Source: Deltaproteobacteria bacterium (lineage in GTDB: Bacteria > Desulfobacterota > Desulfomonilia > UBA1062). Taken from it: a stretch of 52,610 nucleotides of DNA. Positions 16,066 to 25,353 of this stretch are shown here, in pieces. How positions within the stretch are numbered: position 1 is the first letter of the stretch; each line of letters begins with the position of its first letter. Both the position numbers and the translations under genes were made by a program. The stretch is taken from assembly GCA_029547045.1 (NCBI GenBank), contig JAKPQL010000016.1, positions 1-52,610 of the forward strand, in the 5' to 3' direction. The notes under the pieces are model-generated. The model was given only the letters and a program-made list of their open reading frames with translations. It did no database searches and was not told the DNA's origin.

Positions 16066-17685
16066 AAAAAAATCTTCGGCACCGCAAAGACGCTGAAGGC
16101 CGCCCAGGCAAGGGCCCTGGAGCGCCTCTACCGGAGACGCGTCCCGTTTAACGCCGTTCTCACCCATGAGCTCTGCACCGAGCTGTGCCGCATCTCGCAC
16201 GAGGCTGGCGTACAGATCGGCCTGCTCATCAACCGGCTGGGGGGCATCGAGTATGTCCTGGCAGGCACCTCGTCGGGGATATCCATCCCCGAGCTGCACC
16301 GTATGAGGACCCACCCCGGCAGGCTCCAGGGCCTCAGGCTCATCCACACCCACTTCCATGACGGCAGCCTCACCTTCGAGGACCTCACCGACCTCGCCAA
16401 GCTTCGCCTCGACATGGTGTACGCGGTCGAGGTGCGCGACGACGGATCCCCGGGTCTCGCCCACGGGGCCCACCTGATCCCCGCGGACGGATCGGGAACG
16501 CTGTGGAAGCTCCTGGAGCCGGTGCCCACCTACCGCATCGACATCCCCTTCGATGCCTTCATCGCATCCCTGGAGGGCGAGATCACCCGGAAGCAGAGCA
16601 CGCTGGTCAAGGGTTCCCCCGAGGACCGGGCCATCCTCGTGGTGGTGTCGTCCGCGTCCGGGGATGCCCTCCAGGACACGATCGCCGAGTTCCAGGCACT
16701 GGCCCGGGCCGCCGAGGTGACGGTGGTGGACACGGTGCTGCAGAAAAGGCCGAGGCCCGACCCCCGGTACGTGATCGGCAAGGGCAAGGTCAGGGACATC
16801 TACATCAGCGCCCTGGCGCAGGACGCCAACCTGCTCGTCTTCGACCACGAGCTTACCCCCTCCCAGGCCCGGTCCATCGCCGAGATCGCGGACATGCGGG
16901 TCATCGACAGGACCCAGCTCATCCTGGACATCTTCGCCCGCAGGGCGCGCTCCCGCGAGGGGAAGATCCAGGTGGAGCTCGCCCAGCTCAGGTACAACAT
17001 GTCCCGCCTCGTGGGAAGAAACCCGTCCCTGAGCAGGCTGGCAGGAGGCATCGGAACCCGGGGGCCCGGCGAGGCCAAGCTGGAGATCGACAGGCGCCGC
17101 GCCAAGGAGCGCATGGAGCGCCTGGAGCGGGAGACCCGAAGGATCAGCCGCAAGCGCCGCCTCACCCGGGCACGCCGGGGAAGGCAAGGGCTCCCCGTGA
17201 TCTCCATCATCGGGTATACCAACACGGGCAAGTCCACCCTCCTGAACTCCCTGACCGGGAGCAGCGTGCTCACCGCGGACATGCCCTTCGCCACCCTGGA
17301 CCCGGTGGGCAAGCGGCTCCGGTTCCCCCGGGACACCCAGGCCGTGGTCACCGACACGGTGGGCTTCATCCGCGATCTGCCCAGGGATCTCAAGGCAGCC
17401 TTCATGGCCACTCTTGAGGAGCTCGAGGACGCCCAGCTCCTCCTGGAGGTCATCGACCTCACCGACCCACACATGGATTACCGCATCCAGGCCGTCGACG
17501 AGATCCTCGCCGGACTGGGGCTGAACGACAGGCCGAGGCTCAGGGTGTTCAACAAGGCGGACCGGGTGGGACAGGAGACCGCCCGGGCATGGGCCGAGCG
17601 GTACGACGGGGTGGCCGTGTCCGCCCTGGACAGGTCGACGCTCACCGCCCTCATGGACCGGGTGGAGCGATTCTTCATCGATTGA
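16063..17685 (+). CDS. hflX: Ribosome-associated GTPase HflX, apparent ATT start
   Basis: A 540-residue HflX if started at 16063. Homology-type sequence (ALERLYRRRVPFNAV, EAGVQIGLLINRLGG) begins well before the first ATG, which is at 16303. The only well-placed start is ATT at 16063, preceded by GGAGG at 16052-16056. No ATG, GTG or TTG occurs in frame between the upstream stop (TGA at 15994) and 16303. The rest is typical HflX: RYVIGKGKVRDI, the glycine-rich GGIGTRGPGEAKLE, G1 GYTNTGKS (384-391), DTVGFIRDLP and NKAD. HflX splits stalled or hibernating ribosomes under stress. Confidence 0.92.
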   Translation: MKKIFGTAKTLKAAQARALERLYRRRVPFNAVLTHELCTELCRISHEAGVQIGLLINRLGGIEYVLAGTSSGISIPELHRMRTHPGRLQGLRLIHTHFHDGSLTFEDLTDLAKLRLDMVYAVEVRDDGSPGLAHGAHLIPADGSGTLWKLLEPVPTYRIDIPFDAFIASLEGEITRKQSTLVKGSPEDRAILVVVSSASGDALQDTIAEFQALARAAEVTVVDTVLQKRPRPDPRYVIGKGKVRDIYISALAQDANLLVFDHELTPSQARSIAEIADMRVIDRTQLILDIFARRARSREGKIQVELAQLRYNMSRLVGRNPSLSRLAGGIGTRGPGEAKLEIDRRRAKERMERLERETRRISRKRRLTRARRGRQGLPVISIIGYTNTGKSTLLNSLTGSSVLTADMPFATLDPVGKRLRFPRDTQAVVTDTVGFIRDLPRDLKAAFMATLEELEDAQLLLEVIDLTDPHMDYRIQAVDEILAGLGLNDRPRLRVFNKADRVGQETARAWAERYDGVAVSALDRSTLTALMDRVERFFID

Positions 17686-17693
17686 CCCGGCCC

Positions 17694-20600
17694 CTATTGC
17701 TTCTTGCCGTTGATGAGCTGCAACGATTCGTCAATGAGCCTGCCCGGGAGCCTGAGCGATCTCAGGAGCGATGCGGCCACCGTGTTCGACAGGGTGTCGA
17801 TGGGGGCCACCATGACCATGGGATCATCCAGGGTCCCTGACACCTTCATGCTGAGAACGATGAACCTGCCCTTGTCCCCGGCGAGGACCCACCCCACCAC
17901 CGGGATCATGCTCACGGCCCTGTCAATGGTCTCCAGGGGCTGCACGCCGATGGACGCGTCGATCTTTTTGGAACCCAGGGTGTACGTGCCCACTGCCGAT
18001 GCCTGGATGGAGTTGCTGTCCAGGGACAGGTCGTCGAAGTTCACCACATTGTCCCTGATGTTCAGTGTCGCATGGATGCGGTTGTAGGTGAAGTGCCTGC
18101 TGAGGAAGTCGATGTCCTGGGTCTGGGAGATCCGGTAGACGTTCAGCAGGGAGAAGATCTGGGACAGGAGCTTGTACCTGCGGATCTCGCCGTGTTTCGC
18201 GGTCACTGCCAGCGTCCCGTTCAGGCTGTCCGTACCGCCCCAGAGGCGGCCGTCCACATCCAGGAGCCCGTCCATGGCCATTGTGCCGCCCGAAGCCTCG
18301 AGGAGCTTCTTCAGATCCGAATCCTGCAGTTTGACGGTGACATCGAAGGATGAGGGGCCGTCCAGTGCGAGTTGCGCCGTGCCCCGGGCAGACCCCCAGA
18401 CGGTCTCCATGACGAGCCCCTCGAGCTTCAGAAGCCCCTGGTCCAGTGTTGCATCCGCTCTGGCCGACTGTACCGGAAGGCCGTAGATGACGCACTCATT
18501 GAAATGCATGCCGGCATCTGCCCTGATATCCTTGAGGAAGGAGAATCCCGCACCCTTGCCGTCGAGATGCAGCCCCTGCACGGTGACGTCGCCCGTGAAG
18601 AACGGCTGCTTCTCCCTGAGGACCTCTCCGCTCAGGGTGGCCAGAACCTCGCCTGAGCGCACCTGAAGCCCCGTGAAGGATATACGCGGGCTCCTCACCG
18701 TCATACTCCCGTCCAGGGTGATCATGTCGTCCTGCAGGGGCAGGGTGGCATGGTGCAGGGCGATGGCCCCGGAGGCACGGGGTTCGCTGCCCCACGCAAG
18801 CGCAAGTTCTCCTTCTGCTGAACCTCCCAGGACCCGCGTGCCGGTGGCGCCGTTCACGGACACGTCCCTCAGGTCGATCCTTCCGGTGAGCCGGGCAGAT
18901 CCGTCATCGCCCTGCAGGGCAACCGTCCCCTCCAGGCGTGATGACGGGGATCGGATCACCAGCCCTTCCAGAGAAGCGCCGTTCTTCTCTGCGAGGCGGA
19001 GCCTGAAATCCGCCGCCGCGCTCACGGACCGGACCCGCCAGGTGCGTTCCTCCTGGGCCACAGTGACCCCGGCTGCGCGCAGGTCCATGGCCCCCCTGAG
19101 GTCCCTGCCCTTCCCGGAGCCCTCCACCTTCAGGGCGGCATCATCCAGGGTGACCCTGCCCTGCGGCCTGAGCTGGTCCATGAGCAGGACAAACCGGGAC
19201 CGGCTCTCCCCGAAGGGGGCGCTCAGGCGTGCGTCCAGCCTCCTGATCCGTGACCGGTCGAACTGCCCGGCCAGGATGATGCGCAGAGGCGCCGAGAAGC
19301 TCTCTGCGCTGATGGTGCCGGACATGCCGGCGATCTCATGGGGGCCCCAGGTGCAGGTGCACCCGTCGAGCCGGACGTTGCCCCTGGCCATGAACGGGTT
19401 CTTCCTGGCCTCGTCATAGTAGGTCATCGCCTTGCCCTTGATGCGCCCCTCCTTCACCCGCGACACCGGGCCCAGGAGGCGGTGGGGCTCCCCGGGGACC
19501 ATGGACGCCCTCCAGGCCCTGAGGAAATCTGCTGCGGGCATGTCCAGCTCCACGTCCACCCCCACCCGCATGAGCGGCCTCACCGCACCGGGGAACACGA
19601 TGTCCACCCGTCCCAGCCGTGAATCGCCCACCTGGCCGGACAGGTTCCGGAAGCGGATGTCGCCCTTGCCGTAGATCACCTCGCCGGTGATGCCCGTCAC
19701 CCGGTCAGGGGTGTATCCCGCGCTGAAGCTCTGCCCCTTGAGTTCCTGGACCACATGGAGGTTGTCCAGCAGCTCGACCCCCGAGAAGAACCCGCCCAGG
19801 GGCCCCTGGTACCGGGCCGCGGAGAACCTCGATCTCCCGCCCCTGATCTGAGCGGTGAGGAGGTCCTTCAGCCAGGGGGGGAAGCTGTCCACCGGGAGCA
19901 GGGACACCACCTTCTCATAGTCGAACTCCCGGGAGGACGCCTCCAGGTCGAGCATGACCCCCGTCCACGAATCCAAGTCCGTGATGCCGCTGGCCGTACC
20001 CCTGCCCGAAATCTCTACCACGGGCGTCTTGATAGAGAGATCCCTGATCGTCATGCGCCCGTTCCCACTGCTCACCGAAGCAGAGGCGTTCAGCTGCTCA
20101 AGTGGTGCGCGCATCCAGGGGAGGCGCAGGCCCTTGATACGCAGCGAGCACGATCCCGCCCTGCCTTCCGGGGTGTCCTCCAGGTCCACGCCGACGTGAG
20201 CCACGCCTTCGAGCCTCCTGTCGAGCTGGCAGAGCTGCACGGCATGGGCATTGAAAGTCACCATGCCGGGCCGTGCCAGGTCCGCCTCCAGCAGTACACG
20301 TCCGCCCATGGTGCGTGCCCTGAGGTTGGCCCAGTCCGAGGTGACCCTGCCGCTCAGCTCGGTGAGCTGGAGGTCGACCCCCTGGTAGATGAGCTTGACC
20401 GTGCCCTTCCAGATCAGCACCGCCGGCCTGTCGCCTGTTTCATCCAGGATCTTGAGGTCCTTGAGGTTGTCCAGGTCGATGGTCCCCTTGGGCATGATGA
20501 GCCGGATCTTGCTCACGGCCACGTCTCCGAACACGAGCCTTATCAGGGAGATATAGGCGGTGATGCTGCTCATGTGGAGGTTGATCACACCGGGTGAGTC

Positions 20601-20825
20601 GATGTGCACCTGCGAGAGGATTACGCGGGGCCCCCGCTTCCATTCGAACCGTGCCGTGCCGATGGTGACCGGGACGCCGAGGTTCTTCTGCAGCTGGTGC
20701 TGCACCGTGGCCGTCACCCGTTCGGGGGAGCGGGCCGCGAGATACGTGACGAATGCGGCGACGCCCGCACCCAGGACCATGATCACAAGCAGTGCAACAA
20801 TGGCAATCTTCAGGGATTTCTTCAT
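17694..20825 (-). CDS. AsmA/YhdP-like large envelope protein
   Basis: A 1,043-residue protein with one N-terminal membrane helix ([25 protein letters not shown]). A very long beta-rich body resembles the AsmA-like/TamB superfamily, with repeated hydrophobic-glycine strands of the kind [22 protein letters not shown] and [16 protein letters not shown]. The C-terminus ends with the AsmA-like motif [29 protein letters not shown]. coli YhdP and relatives bridge the membranes and move phospholipid to the outer membrane. The start at 20825 has GAGGTCGC upstream; an earlier ATG at 20894 gives only a low-complexity extension. It converges with hflX, 8 nt apart. Confidence 0.85.
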   Translation of the reverse strand: MKKSLKIAIVALLVIMVLGAGVAAFVTYLAARSPERVTATVQHQLQKNLGVPVTIGTARFEWKRGPRVILSQVHIDSPGVINLHMSSITAYISLIRLVFGDVAVSKIRLIMPKGTIDLDNLKDLKILDETGDRPAVLIWKGTVKLIYQGVDLQLTELSGRVTSDWANLRARTMGGRVLLEADLARPGMVTFNAHAVQLCQLDRRLEGVAHVGVDLEDTPEGRAGSCSLRIKGLRLPWMRAPLEQLNASASVSSGNGRMTIRDLSIKTPVVEISGRGTASGITDLDSWTGVMLDLEASSREFDYEKVVSLLPVDSFPPWLKDLLTAQIRGGRSRFSAARYQGPLGGFFSGVELLDNLHVVQELKGQSFSAGYTPDRVTGITGEVIYGKGDIRFRNLSGQVGDSRLGRVDIVFPGAVRPLMRVGVDVELDMPAADFLRAWRASMVPGEPHRLLGPVSRVKEGRIKGKAMTYYDEARKNPFMARGNVRLDGCTCTWGPHEIAGMSGTISAESFSAPLRIILAGQFDRSRIRRLDARLSAPFGESRSRFVLLMDQLRPQGRVTLDDAALKVEGSGKGRDLRGAMDLRAAGVTVAQEERTWRVRSVSAAADFRLRLAEKNGASLEGLVIRSPSSRLEGTVALQGDDGSARLTGRIDLRDVSVNGATGTRVLGGSAEGELALAWGSEPRASGAIALHHATLPLQDDMITLDGSMTVRSPRISFTGLQVRSGEVLATLSGEVLREKQPFFTGDVTVQGLHLDGKGAGFSFLKDIRADAGMHFNECVIYGLPVQSARADATLDQGLLKLEGLVMETVWGSARGTAQLALDGPSSFDVTVKLQDSDLKKLLEASGGTMAMDGLLDVDGRLWGGTDSLNGTLAVTAKHGEIRRYKLLSQIFSLLNVYRISQTQDIDFLSRHFTYNRIHATLNIRDNVVNFDDLSLDSNSIQASAVGTYTLGSKKIDASIGVQPLETIDRAVSMIPVVGWVLAGDKGRFIVLSMKVSGTLDDPMVMVAPIDTLSNTVAASLLRSLRLPGRLIDESLQLINGKKQ

Positions 20826-20919
20826 GCGACCTCGTATCCCAATAGTACAGAGCACAGCGGAATTGCAAGCGTTCAGCGCAGGCCGGATTCCCAACCGGCC
20901 CCTGCATTCAGGGCGATCC

Positions 20920-20949
20920 TTGACGACACCGGGTACGAAATGCTACGGT
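20920..20949 (+). promoter_or_regulatory. Weak promoter candidate for serS
   Basis: TTGACG (20920-20925) and TACGGT (20944-20949) are 18 nt apart and end at the first possible serS ATG. If used, the transcript would begin about at the second ATG (20956) and be leaderless, which fits the absence of a Shine-Dalgarno. The -10 match is poor. Confidence 0.25.
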
Positions 20950-20955
20950 ATGTGC

Positions 20956-22227
20956 ATGTTAGACGTCAAATTTATAAGACAAAATGCGGACTTAGTAGCC
21001 ACATCACTGAGGAACAGGGGGGCTGCCCTCGGCATCGAACCGCTCATGGAAAAGGACCAGGAGCGCAGAGCACTCATCCAGAAGGCCGAGGAGCTCAAGG
21101 CCACCCGCAACCAGTTCTCCATGAAGATCGCCAAGGCCAAGGGCGCAGGCGGCGACATGGAGCAGGAGAAGGCCGAGATGCGCCGCATCTCCGACGAGAT
21201 CAAGTCTCTGGACGGCCTGATCCGGGATGTGGAGACCGCCATGGAGTCCCTTGCCATGGAGATCCCCAACATCCCGCACGAGAGCGTTCCCATCGGCTCC
21301 GGCTCCGACGACAACCAGGTGGTGCGCACCTGGGGCGAGAAACCCGCGTTCGACTTCACGCCCAGGGACCACTGGGACGTGGGGGAGGCCCTGGGTGTGC
21401 TTGACTTCAAGCGGGCCGCCAAGATCACGGGCGCCCGGTTCACCGTGAGCTGGGGCCTGGGCTCGCGCCTGGAGCGCTCGCTCATCAGCTTCATGCTCGA
21501 CGTGCACACGACAGAGCACGGGTGCACCGAGGTGTGGACGCCCTTCATGACCAACCGCGACAGCATGACCGCCACAGGCCAGCTCCCCAAGTTCGAGGAG
21601 GAGCTGTTCCGCACCGACGAATACTTCCTCGTGCCCACCGCCGAGGTGCCGGTGACCAACCTCTACCGGGACGAGACGCTCGCCGAGGAGGACCTGCCCG
21701 TCAAGTTGGTGGCCTACACGCCGTGCTTCCGGAGGGAGGCGGGATCTTACGGAAAGGACACCCGCGGGCTGATCCGCCAGCACCAGTTCAACAAGGTGGA
21801 ACTCGTGCGGTTCGCTCACCCGGACAGGTCGTTCACGGACCTGGAGGAGCTCACCGCGGAAGCGGAGGACATCCTGAAGAAGCTCGGCCTGCACTACCGG
21901 GTGGTGGTGCTCTGCACCGGCGACCTGGGGTTCTCGTCCGCCAAGACCTATGACCTGGAGGTCTGGATGCCCGCCCAGGGCGTATACCGCGAGATATCCT
22001 CATGCAGCAACTTCGTGGACTTCCAGTCCCGCCGGGGACAGATCCGGTATAAACCGAAGCAGGGGAAGAAGACCGAGCTCTGCCACACGCTCAACGGCAG
22101 CGGCCTGGCCGTGGGCAGGACCGTGGCCGCCATCCTGGAGAACTACCAGCAGAAGGACGGCACTGTGAAGGTCCCCGAGGCGCTCGTGCCCTACATGGGC
22201 GTTGACCTCATCGGCCCGGCACGCTAA
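20956..22227 (+). CDS. serS: Seryl-tRNA synthetase
   Basis: A 423-residue class II synthetase. The N-terminal tRNA-binding coiled coil covers about 30-100 ([24 protein letters not shown]). Class II motif 2 is in [21 protein letters not shown], and motif 3 is near the end ([19 protein letters not shown]). [13 protein letters not shown] and [13 protein letters not shown] are family signatures. The start [10 protein letters not shown] matches the family; another ATG lies two codons upstream at 20950. It is followed 15 nt later by a tRNA-Ser gene on the same strand, with no terminator between them. Confidence 0.97.
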   Translation: MLDVKFIRQNADLVATSLRNRGAALGIEPLMEKDQERRALIQKAEELKATRNQFSMKIAKAKGAGGDMEQEKAEMRRISDEIKSLDGLIRDVETAMESLAMEIPNIPHESVPIGSGSDDNQVVRTWGEKPAFDFTPRDHWDVGEALGVLDFKRAAKITGARFTVSWGLGSRLERSLISFMLDVHTTEHGCTEVWTPFMTNRDSMTATGQLPKFEEELFRTDEYFLVPTAEVPVTNLYRDETLAEEDLPVKLVAYTPCFRREAGSYGKDTRGLIRQHQFNKVELVRFAHPDRSFTDLEELTAEAEDILKKLGLHYRVVVLCTGDLGFSSAKTYDLEVWMPAQGVYREISSCSNFVDFQSRRGQIRYKPKQGKKTELCHTLNGSGLAVGRTVAAILENYQQKDGTVKVPEALVPYMGVDLIGPAR

Positions 22228-22242
22228 GGACATTGCCCTGAC

Positions 22243-22328
22243 GGAGGGATGGCCGAGTGGCTTAAGGCGTCGGTCTTGAAAACCGATGTACCGTCAGGTA
22301 CCGTGGGTTCGACTCCCACTCCCTCCGC
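22243..22328 (+). tRNA. tRNA-Ser (anticodon UGA)
   Basis: The acceptor stem is GGAGGGA/TCCCTCC with encoded CCA (22326-22328). The D-arm TGGCCGAGTGG, an anticodon loop reading CTTGAAA (anticodon TGA), a long class II variable arm (ACCGTCAGGT region) and a T-arm with GGTTCGACTC are all present. It follows serS directly and is probably on the same transcript. Confidence 0.95.
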
Positions 22329-22355
22329 CATTTATCAGCCTGGCTGCAACTCCAC

Positions 22356-23159
22356 CTATTCGTCGCTCCTGGCGGGCTCGAACTCCATGGACCCGGTGTC
22401 GGAGCGGAACCAGATGGTAAGGCGGCCGTCCTTGAGCGTGCAGGCCGAGGCCTCCCGCAGGGCCTCGGTATACGGGTCGAAGAGCGAGTTTTCCGGGCAG
22501 ATCATGCGCGTGTAGGCAAAGTCCTTCATGTGCAGGGCCGTGCCCGCGACGAGGTAGGTGGCCATGCCCCGGTTGCAGTCCGCCACCACGGTCACGGTCC
22601 CGTCCTGAGACAGGATGAGCGCGTACCGTGAAGGGTTCTCCGGGGCCAGTGCCGTGTTGTCGGGGTAGCGGATCTGCATGAGCCTCCACACGGGCCCTGT
22701 CACCGTTGTGTTGCGGACTAGGATGAGGCCCTCATCGCCCCATTCCTCCCGGTCGTACCTCACCGCAGTGAGCCTTCCGGACTCCGCGGCAAAGATGATG
22801 ACCGACGGCTTCTCGTAGACCGCCCCCTCACGGCGGGTGAGCTTCACCCTCACCCTCCTGCCCATGATGTAGTCCCAGGTACCGGTCTCGATGACAGCGG
22901 GTGTGTCGTCGAGGAATACTGTGGTCAGCTCGCAGCGGTTTTCAGGGGCGAGCTTCAGCCGGACCAGGCGGGCAGCAGCGTCGGCGGCAGGCAGCTTCGT
23001 CCCGTACACGCCCATGGTGCCCTCTGGCACGACGGGACACACCCTGTCCGGGTCTTCGGGTGTGAACCAGGACACACATCCGGCAGCGGCCATGATGAAC
23101 AGTGCCGCCACCACCACGACAGCAGCCCTCTGTGCCGGGCCCGTTCCCGGCCGTGACAT
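22356..23159 (-). CDS. Lipoprotein with NlpE-like and META/HslJ domains
   Basis: A 267-residue lipoprotein whose signal peptide ends in the lipobox AAGC. The first domain is NlpE-like (GVYGTKLPAADAAARLVRL, FLDDTPAVIETGTWDYIMG), but the CxxC pair that NlpE carries at this point is replaced by ADAA. The second domain is META/HslJ-like (VWRLMQIRY, DCNRGMATY, AYTRMICPEN). Both occur in envelope-stress proteins, but a specific role is inference. Start 23159 has GGAGG eight bases upstream; an in-frame ATG at 23174 also has a purine-rich leader. The DUF1254 gene lies upstream, so the two may form an operon. Confidence 0.75.
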   Translation of the reverse strand: MSRPGTGPAQRAAVVVVAALFIMAAAGCVSWFTPEDPDRVCPVVPEGTMGVYGTKLPAADAAARLVRLKLAPENRCELTTVFLDDTPAVIETGTWDYIMGRRVRVKLTRREGAVYEKPSVIIFAAESGRLTAVRYDREEWGDEGLILVRNTTVTGPVWRLMQIRYPDNTALAPENPSRYALILSQDGTVTVVADCNRGMATYLVAGTALHMKDFAYTRMICPENSLFDPYTEALREASACTLKDGRLTIWFRSDTGSMEFEPARSDE

Positions 23160-23239
23160 CTTCGATACCTCCATACCTCTCCCCCTGCAGATACACCCCT
23201 GTCTTCCTCCCATGGACAGTGCATCGCGGTCAAGCCGTA

Positions 23240-24523
23240 TCATGGTGATGCCCTCTCCACCTCGGGATACCAGTTGCCTCCCCCGGCGCTGTCTTCGTTC
23301 CCCCGGGAGGACCTCAGCATCAGGGCGAAGTCCCCATCGGGAGCCTTCACCCAGACGCCCTGGGCATCCGTCCCGGGGTCAAGCTGCTGGATGAAGATCT
23401 TCATCGATCCGTCTGCAGCCTTTTGGAGGGCGTCCTGCCCCACCGTGACGCCGGGGTACTCCCGGCACGCCTTCCTGTCGAAGACCGACAGCGACCAGCA
23501 GGCCTGCGCAGGCGGGATGCGGTCCCGGTCGAACCGGATCAGATAGGAACCGGACCCTGTGAGGCCGTCACCCCGGGCATCGGTCGTTCTCACCAGCCAG
23601 ACACCGTCCCCGGAAGGCATCCCGCCAATCCCCAGGTAGGCTATCGCCGAACGCACCAGGTGGTCATCTCCAGGCCGGGGCCCGTGCGGTACCGCCATCC
23701 AGCCATCCCTCACGGGAAAGCCCGTGAACGCGTACCGTGCAATCCTGTCCATGCCCCTTCGCAGGCCCTGCTCCACCTCGGCGCGGGCGGCTGGCGTCAG
23801 CGCCGAGGTGTCGAAGAACCCTGTCTCGCGGTCAATGCCGATCCTGGCCATGCGGCCCAAGAGGGCACTGTCTGCTCCGGGCACCGGCGTGCGCTTCAGG
23901 AATGATGCGAGCCTGCCATAGAAGGCCTGCATGTCCATGAGGAGCACCTGCCGCAGAGGCGATGACCTGCCGGGGAACCCCTGCTCGGCGTTTTCCGGGG
24001 CATGTCGCTCCCCCTTGCCGTAGCGTGCCAGCGGGGTGAGCGAAAACAGTTTCTCCGGTACGCCGGTATTGCCGCATATCCAGAGACCACGGATGTACAC
24101 GATGTTTGTGGGAGAGTTCACCCGGCCAAGCCCCCCTGGCAGCGATCCATTCCATAGGGGGCCGCAGAGCGTAACACAGCCTTGGCCCGATACGGTAAGG
24201 GCATTCGTGCGGGCATCCATCACCTGGAAGGGAACCCGGCTCACCTGGGCATTGGGGCTGCAGAGAACCATGGGTTCCCGGGAGAGATCCAGGTACGCCT
24301 CGATCTCCTGCCCAGCGCCACCGTGGCTCACCAGGCGGTTCATGCCCACCTGGAGGCGCAGGAAGGCCTGGCGCTGTACCTCGAGGAGGACCGGAGCGAA
24401 TCCGTAAACGCAGGCCTCCTCGGCCACTGCACCCGCCTCAGCGGCTGTGACGCTGCCCGACGCGTGCGCCGCGGGCATGCACAGGAACACGCACAAGGAT
24501 ACCATGCCCACGATGCGACCCAT
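23240..24523 (-). CDS. Secreted DUF1254/DUF1214-domain protein
   Basis: A 427-residue protein with a signal peptide (MGRIVGMVSLCVFLCMPAAHA). The opening YGFAPVLLEVQRQ and the NSPTNIVYIRGLWIC block are typical of DUF1254. The end, with GSGSYLIRFDRDRIPPAQACWSLSVFD and LQQ-like IFIQQLDPG, is typical of the paired DUF1214 domain, so the usual two-domain order is intact. Biochemical function is not established for the family. The start is chosen by AAGGAAGGATC directly upstream and by the signal peptide. Confidence 0.85.
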   Translation of the reverse strand: MGRIVGMVSLCVFLCMPAAHASGSVTAAEAGAVAEEACVYGFAPVLLEVQRQAFLRLQVGMNRLVSHGGAGQEIEAYLDLSREPMVLCSPNAQVSRVPFQVMDARTNALTVSGQGCVTLCGPLWNGSLPGGLGRVNSPTNIVYIRGLWICGNTGVPEKLFSLTPLARYGKGERHAPENAEQGFPGRSSPLRQVLLMDMQAFYGRLASFLKRTPVPGADSALLGRMARIGIDRETGFFDTSALTPAARAEVEQGLRRGMDRIARYAFTGFPVRDGWMAVPHGPRPGDDHLVRSAIAYLGIGGMPSGDGVWLVRTTDARGDGLTGSGSYLIRFDRDRIPPAQACWSLSVFDRKACREYPGVTVGQDALQKAADGSMKIFIQQLDPGTDAQGVWVKAPDGDFALMLRSSRGNEDSAGGGNWYPEVERASP

Positions 24524-24674
24524 GATCCTTCCTTCCTTCCTGCCGTGACGATGCACCTTCGCTCCACCTATTCATGCGTCCATTGGGCCGAGGAGTCAAG
24601 CCCGCGCCTGGTGGGGCGGGACATATGAGCACTTGACTCCTGTGTGATAAGTGTTGTTAAGATGTGTCGTTCAT

Positions 24675-24767
24675 GGAGAGATGGCCGAGTGGACGAAGGC
24701 GTTCGCCTGCTAAGCGAATGTAGGGCCAAAAGCTCTACCGAGGGTTCGAATCCCTCTCTCTCCGCCA
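24675..24767 (+). tRNA. tRNA-Ser (anticodon GCU)
   Basis: The acceptor stem is GGAGAGA/TCTCTCC with encoded CCA. The anticodon loop reads CTGCTAA (anticodon GCT). The long variable arm (TAGGGCCAAAAGCTCTA) and the GGTTCGAATCC T-loop are those of a serine tRNA. It stands alone, divergent from the DUF1254 gene and next to a decayed region. Confidence 0.95.
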
Positions 24768-24841
24768 CCCTAATCGATTCTTTGCTGCCAGATAGATTCT
24801 CCATGGTCTACGAATAGCCTCGGGAAGAGATGTTGCCACTG

Positions 24842-25105
24842 CTATCGCCACCACTTCTTTCTGAGCCACATGGACACATTCACCAGGCTGATGAGTATAG
24901 AGACTTCCACTACTGGCCCTATGGCCGTGGCAAAGGCCTGGTTCGAGTGGATGCCGAATATGGCCACCGCCACGGCAATGGCCAATGGTATTGCCAGCAG
25001 GACCACATAGAGAGCAGGACGATGTATTGTCCCCTCAGCGAGAACATGATGATGGTGAAGAGCAGGGCGATGAGGGTGAGCGGTATAGTGGACCCCTCTC
25101 CACCA
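24842..25105 (-). pseudogene. Remnant of an ACR3-type arsenite efflux permease
   Basis: Reading the minus strand, one frame gives [21 protein letters not shown] frameshift near 25015-25030 leads to a second frame with [18 protein letters not shown], then [20 protein letters not shown] and [14 protein letters not shown]. These segments match the end of ACR3/ArsB-type permeases in order, but the step from LLAIP to [11 protein letters not shown] skips about 40 residues of the normal protein. Everything upstream of the third-last helix is missing. This is a truncated, frameshifted and internally deleted copy, presumably dead. Confidence 0.6.
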
Positions 25106-25216
25106 CTCTGTCACGACACCTTCCCCCATGCCCCCTTGTCCCTGCCTCCTGATTATGCAGGGCCCTCTTGAGCATCTCGCATTCCTTCCGATAAGAAGGG
25201 TACATCATCAGGGACG

Positions 25217-25345
25217 ATGAAAGGGAGATCAGGGATGACAAAGAGAGAGATCATTCGCAGCCTCATCCTGAGTCCGTGCTACCTGATGCTCAGGCTCAAG
25301 GACAGGGCGAAGCTGGTCAGAAGGCTTTCGTTCCAGCAATCCTAA
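25217..25345 (+). CDS. Possible small protein of 42 residues
   Basis: A short frame, ATG at 25217 (second ATG at 25235 preceded by AGGG) to TAA at 25345. It encodes a basic, probably helical peptide with IIRSLILSPCYLMLRLKDRA and LVRRLSFQQS. It lies between the acr3 remnant and priA. I do not recognise it. The amphipathic character and clean start favour a gene; the decayed surroundings argue against. It ends 9 nt before the convergent priA stop. Confidence 0.25.
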   Translation: MKGRSGMTKREIIRSLILSPCYLMLRLKDRAKLVRRLSFQQS

Positions 25346-25353
25346 GAAACCCC

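Noticed and set aside
20560..20955. An N-terminal extension of seryl-tRNA synthetase
   Set aside because: The extension lies antisense to the AsmA-like gene and the family start [10 protein letters not shown] is internal.
22249..22515. A short frame starting MAEWLKASVLKTDVP
   Set aside because: It is translated from tRNA-Ser(UGA) and the antisense of the lipoprotein gene, a well-known false annotation.
24675..25353. A mobile element at tRNA-Ser(GCU)
   Set aside because: No integrase, no duplicated tRNA end and no inverted repeats are visible; only the acr3 remnant hints at past transfer.
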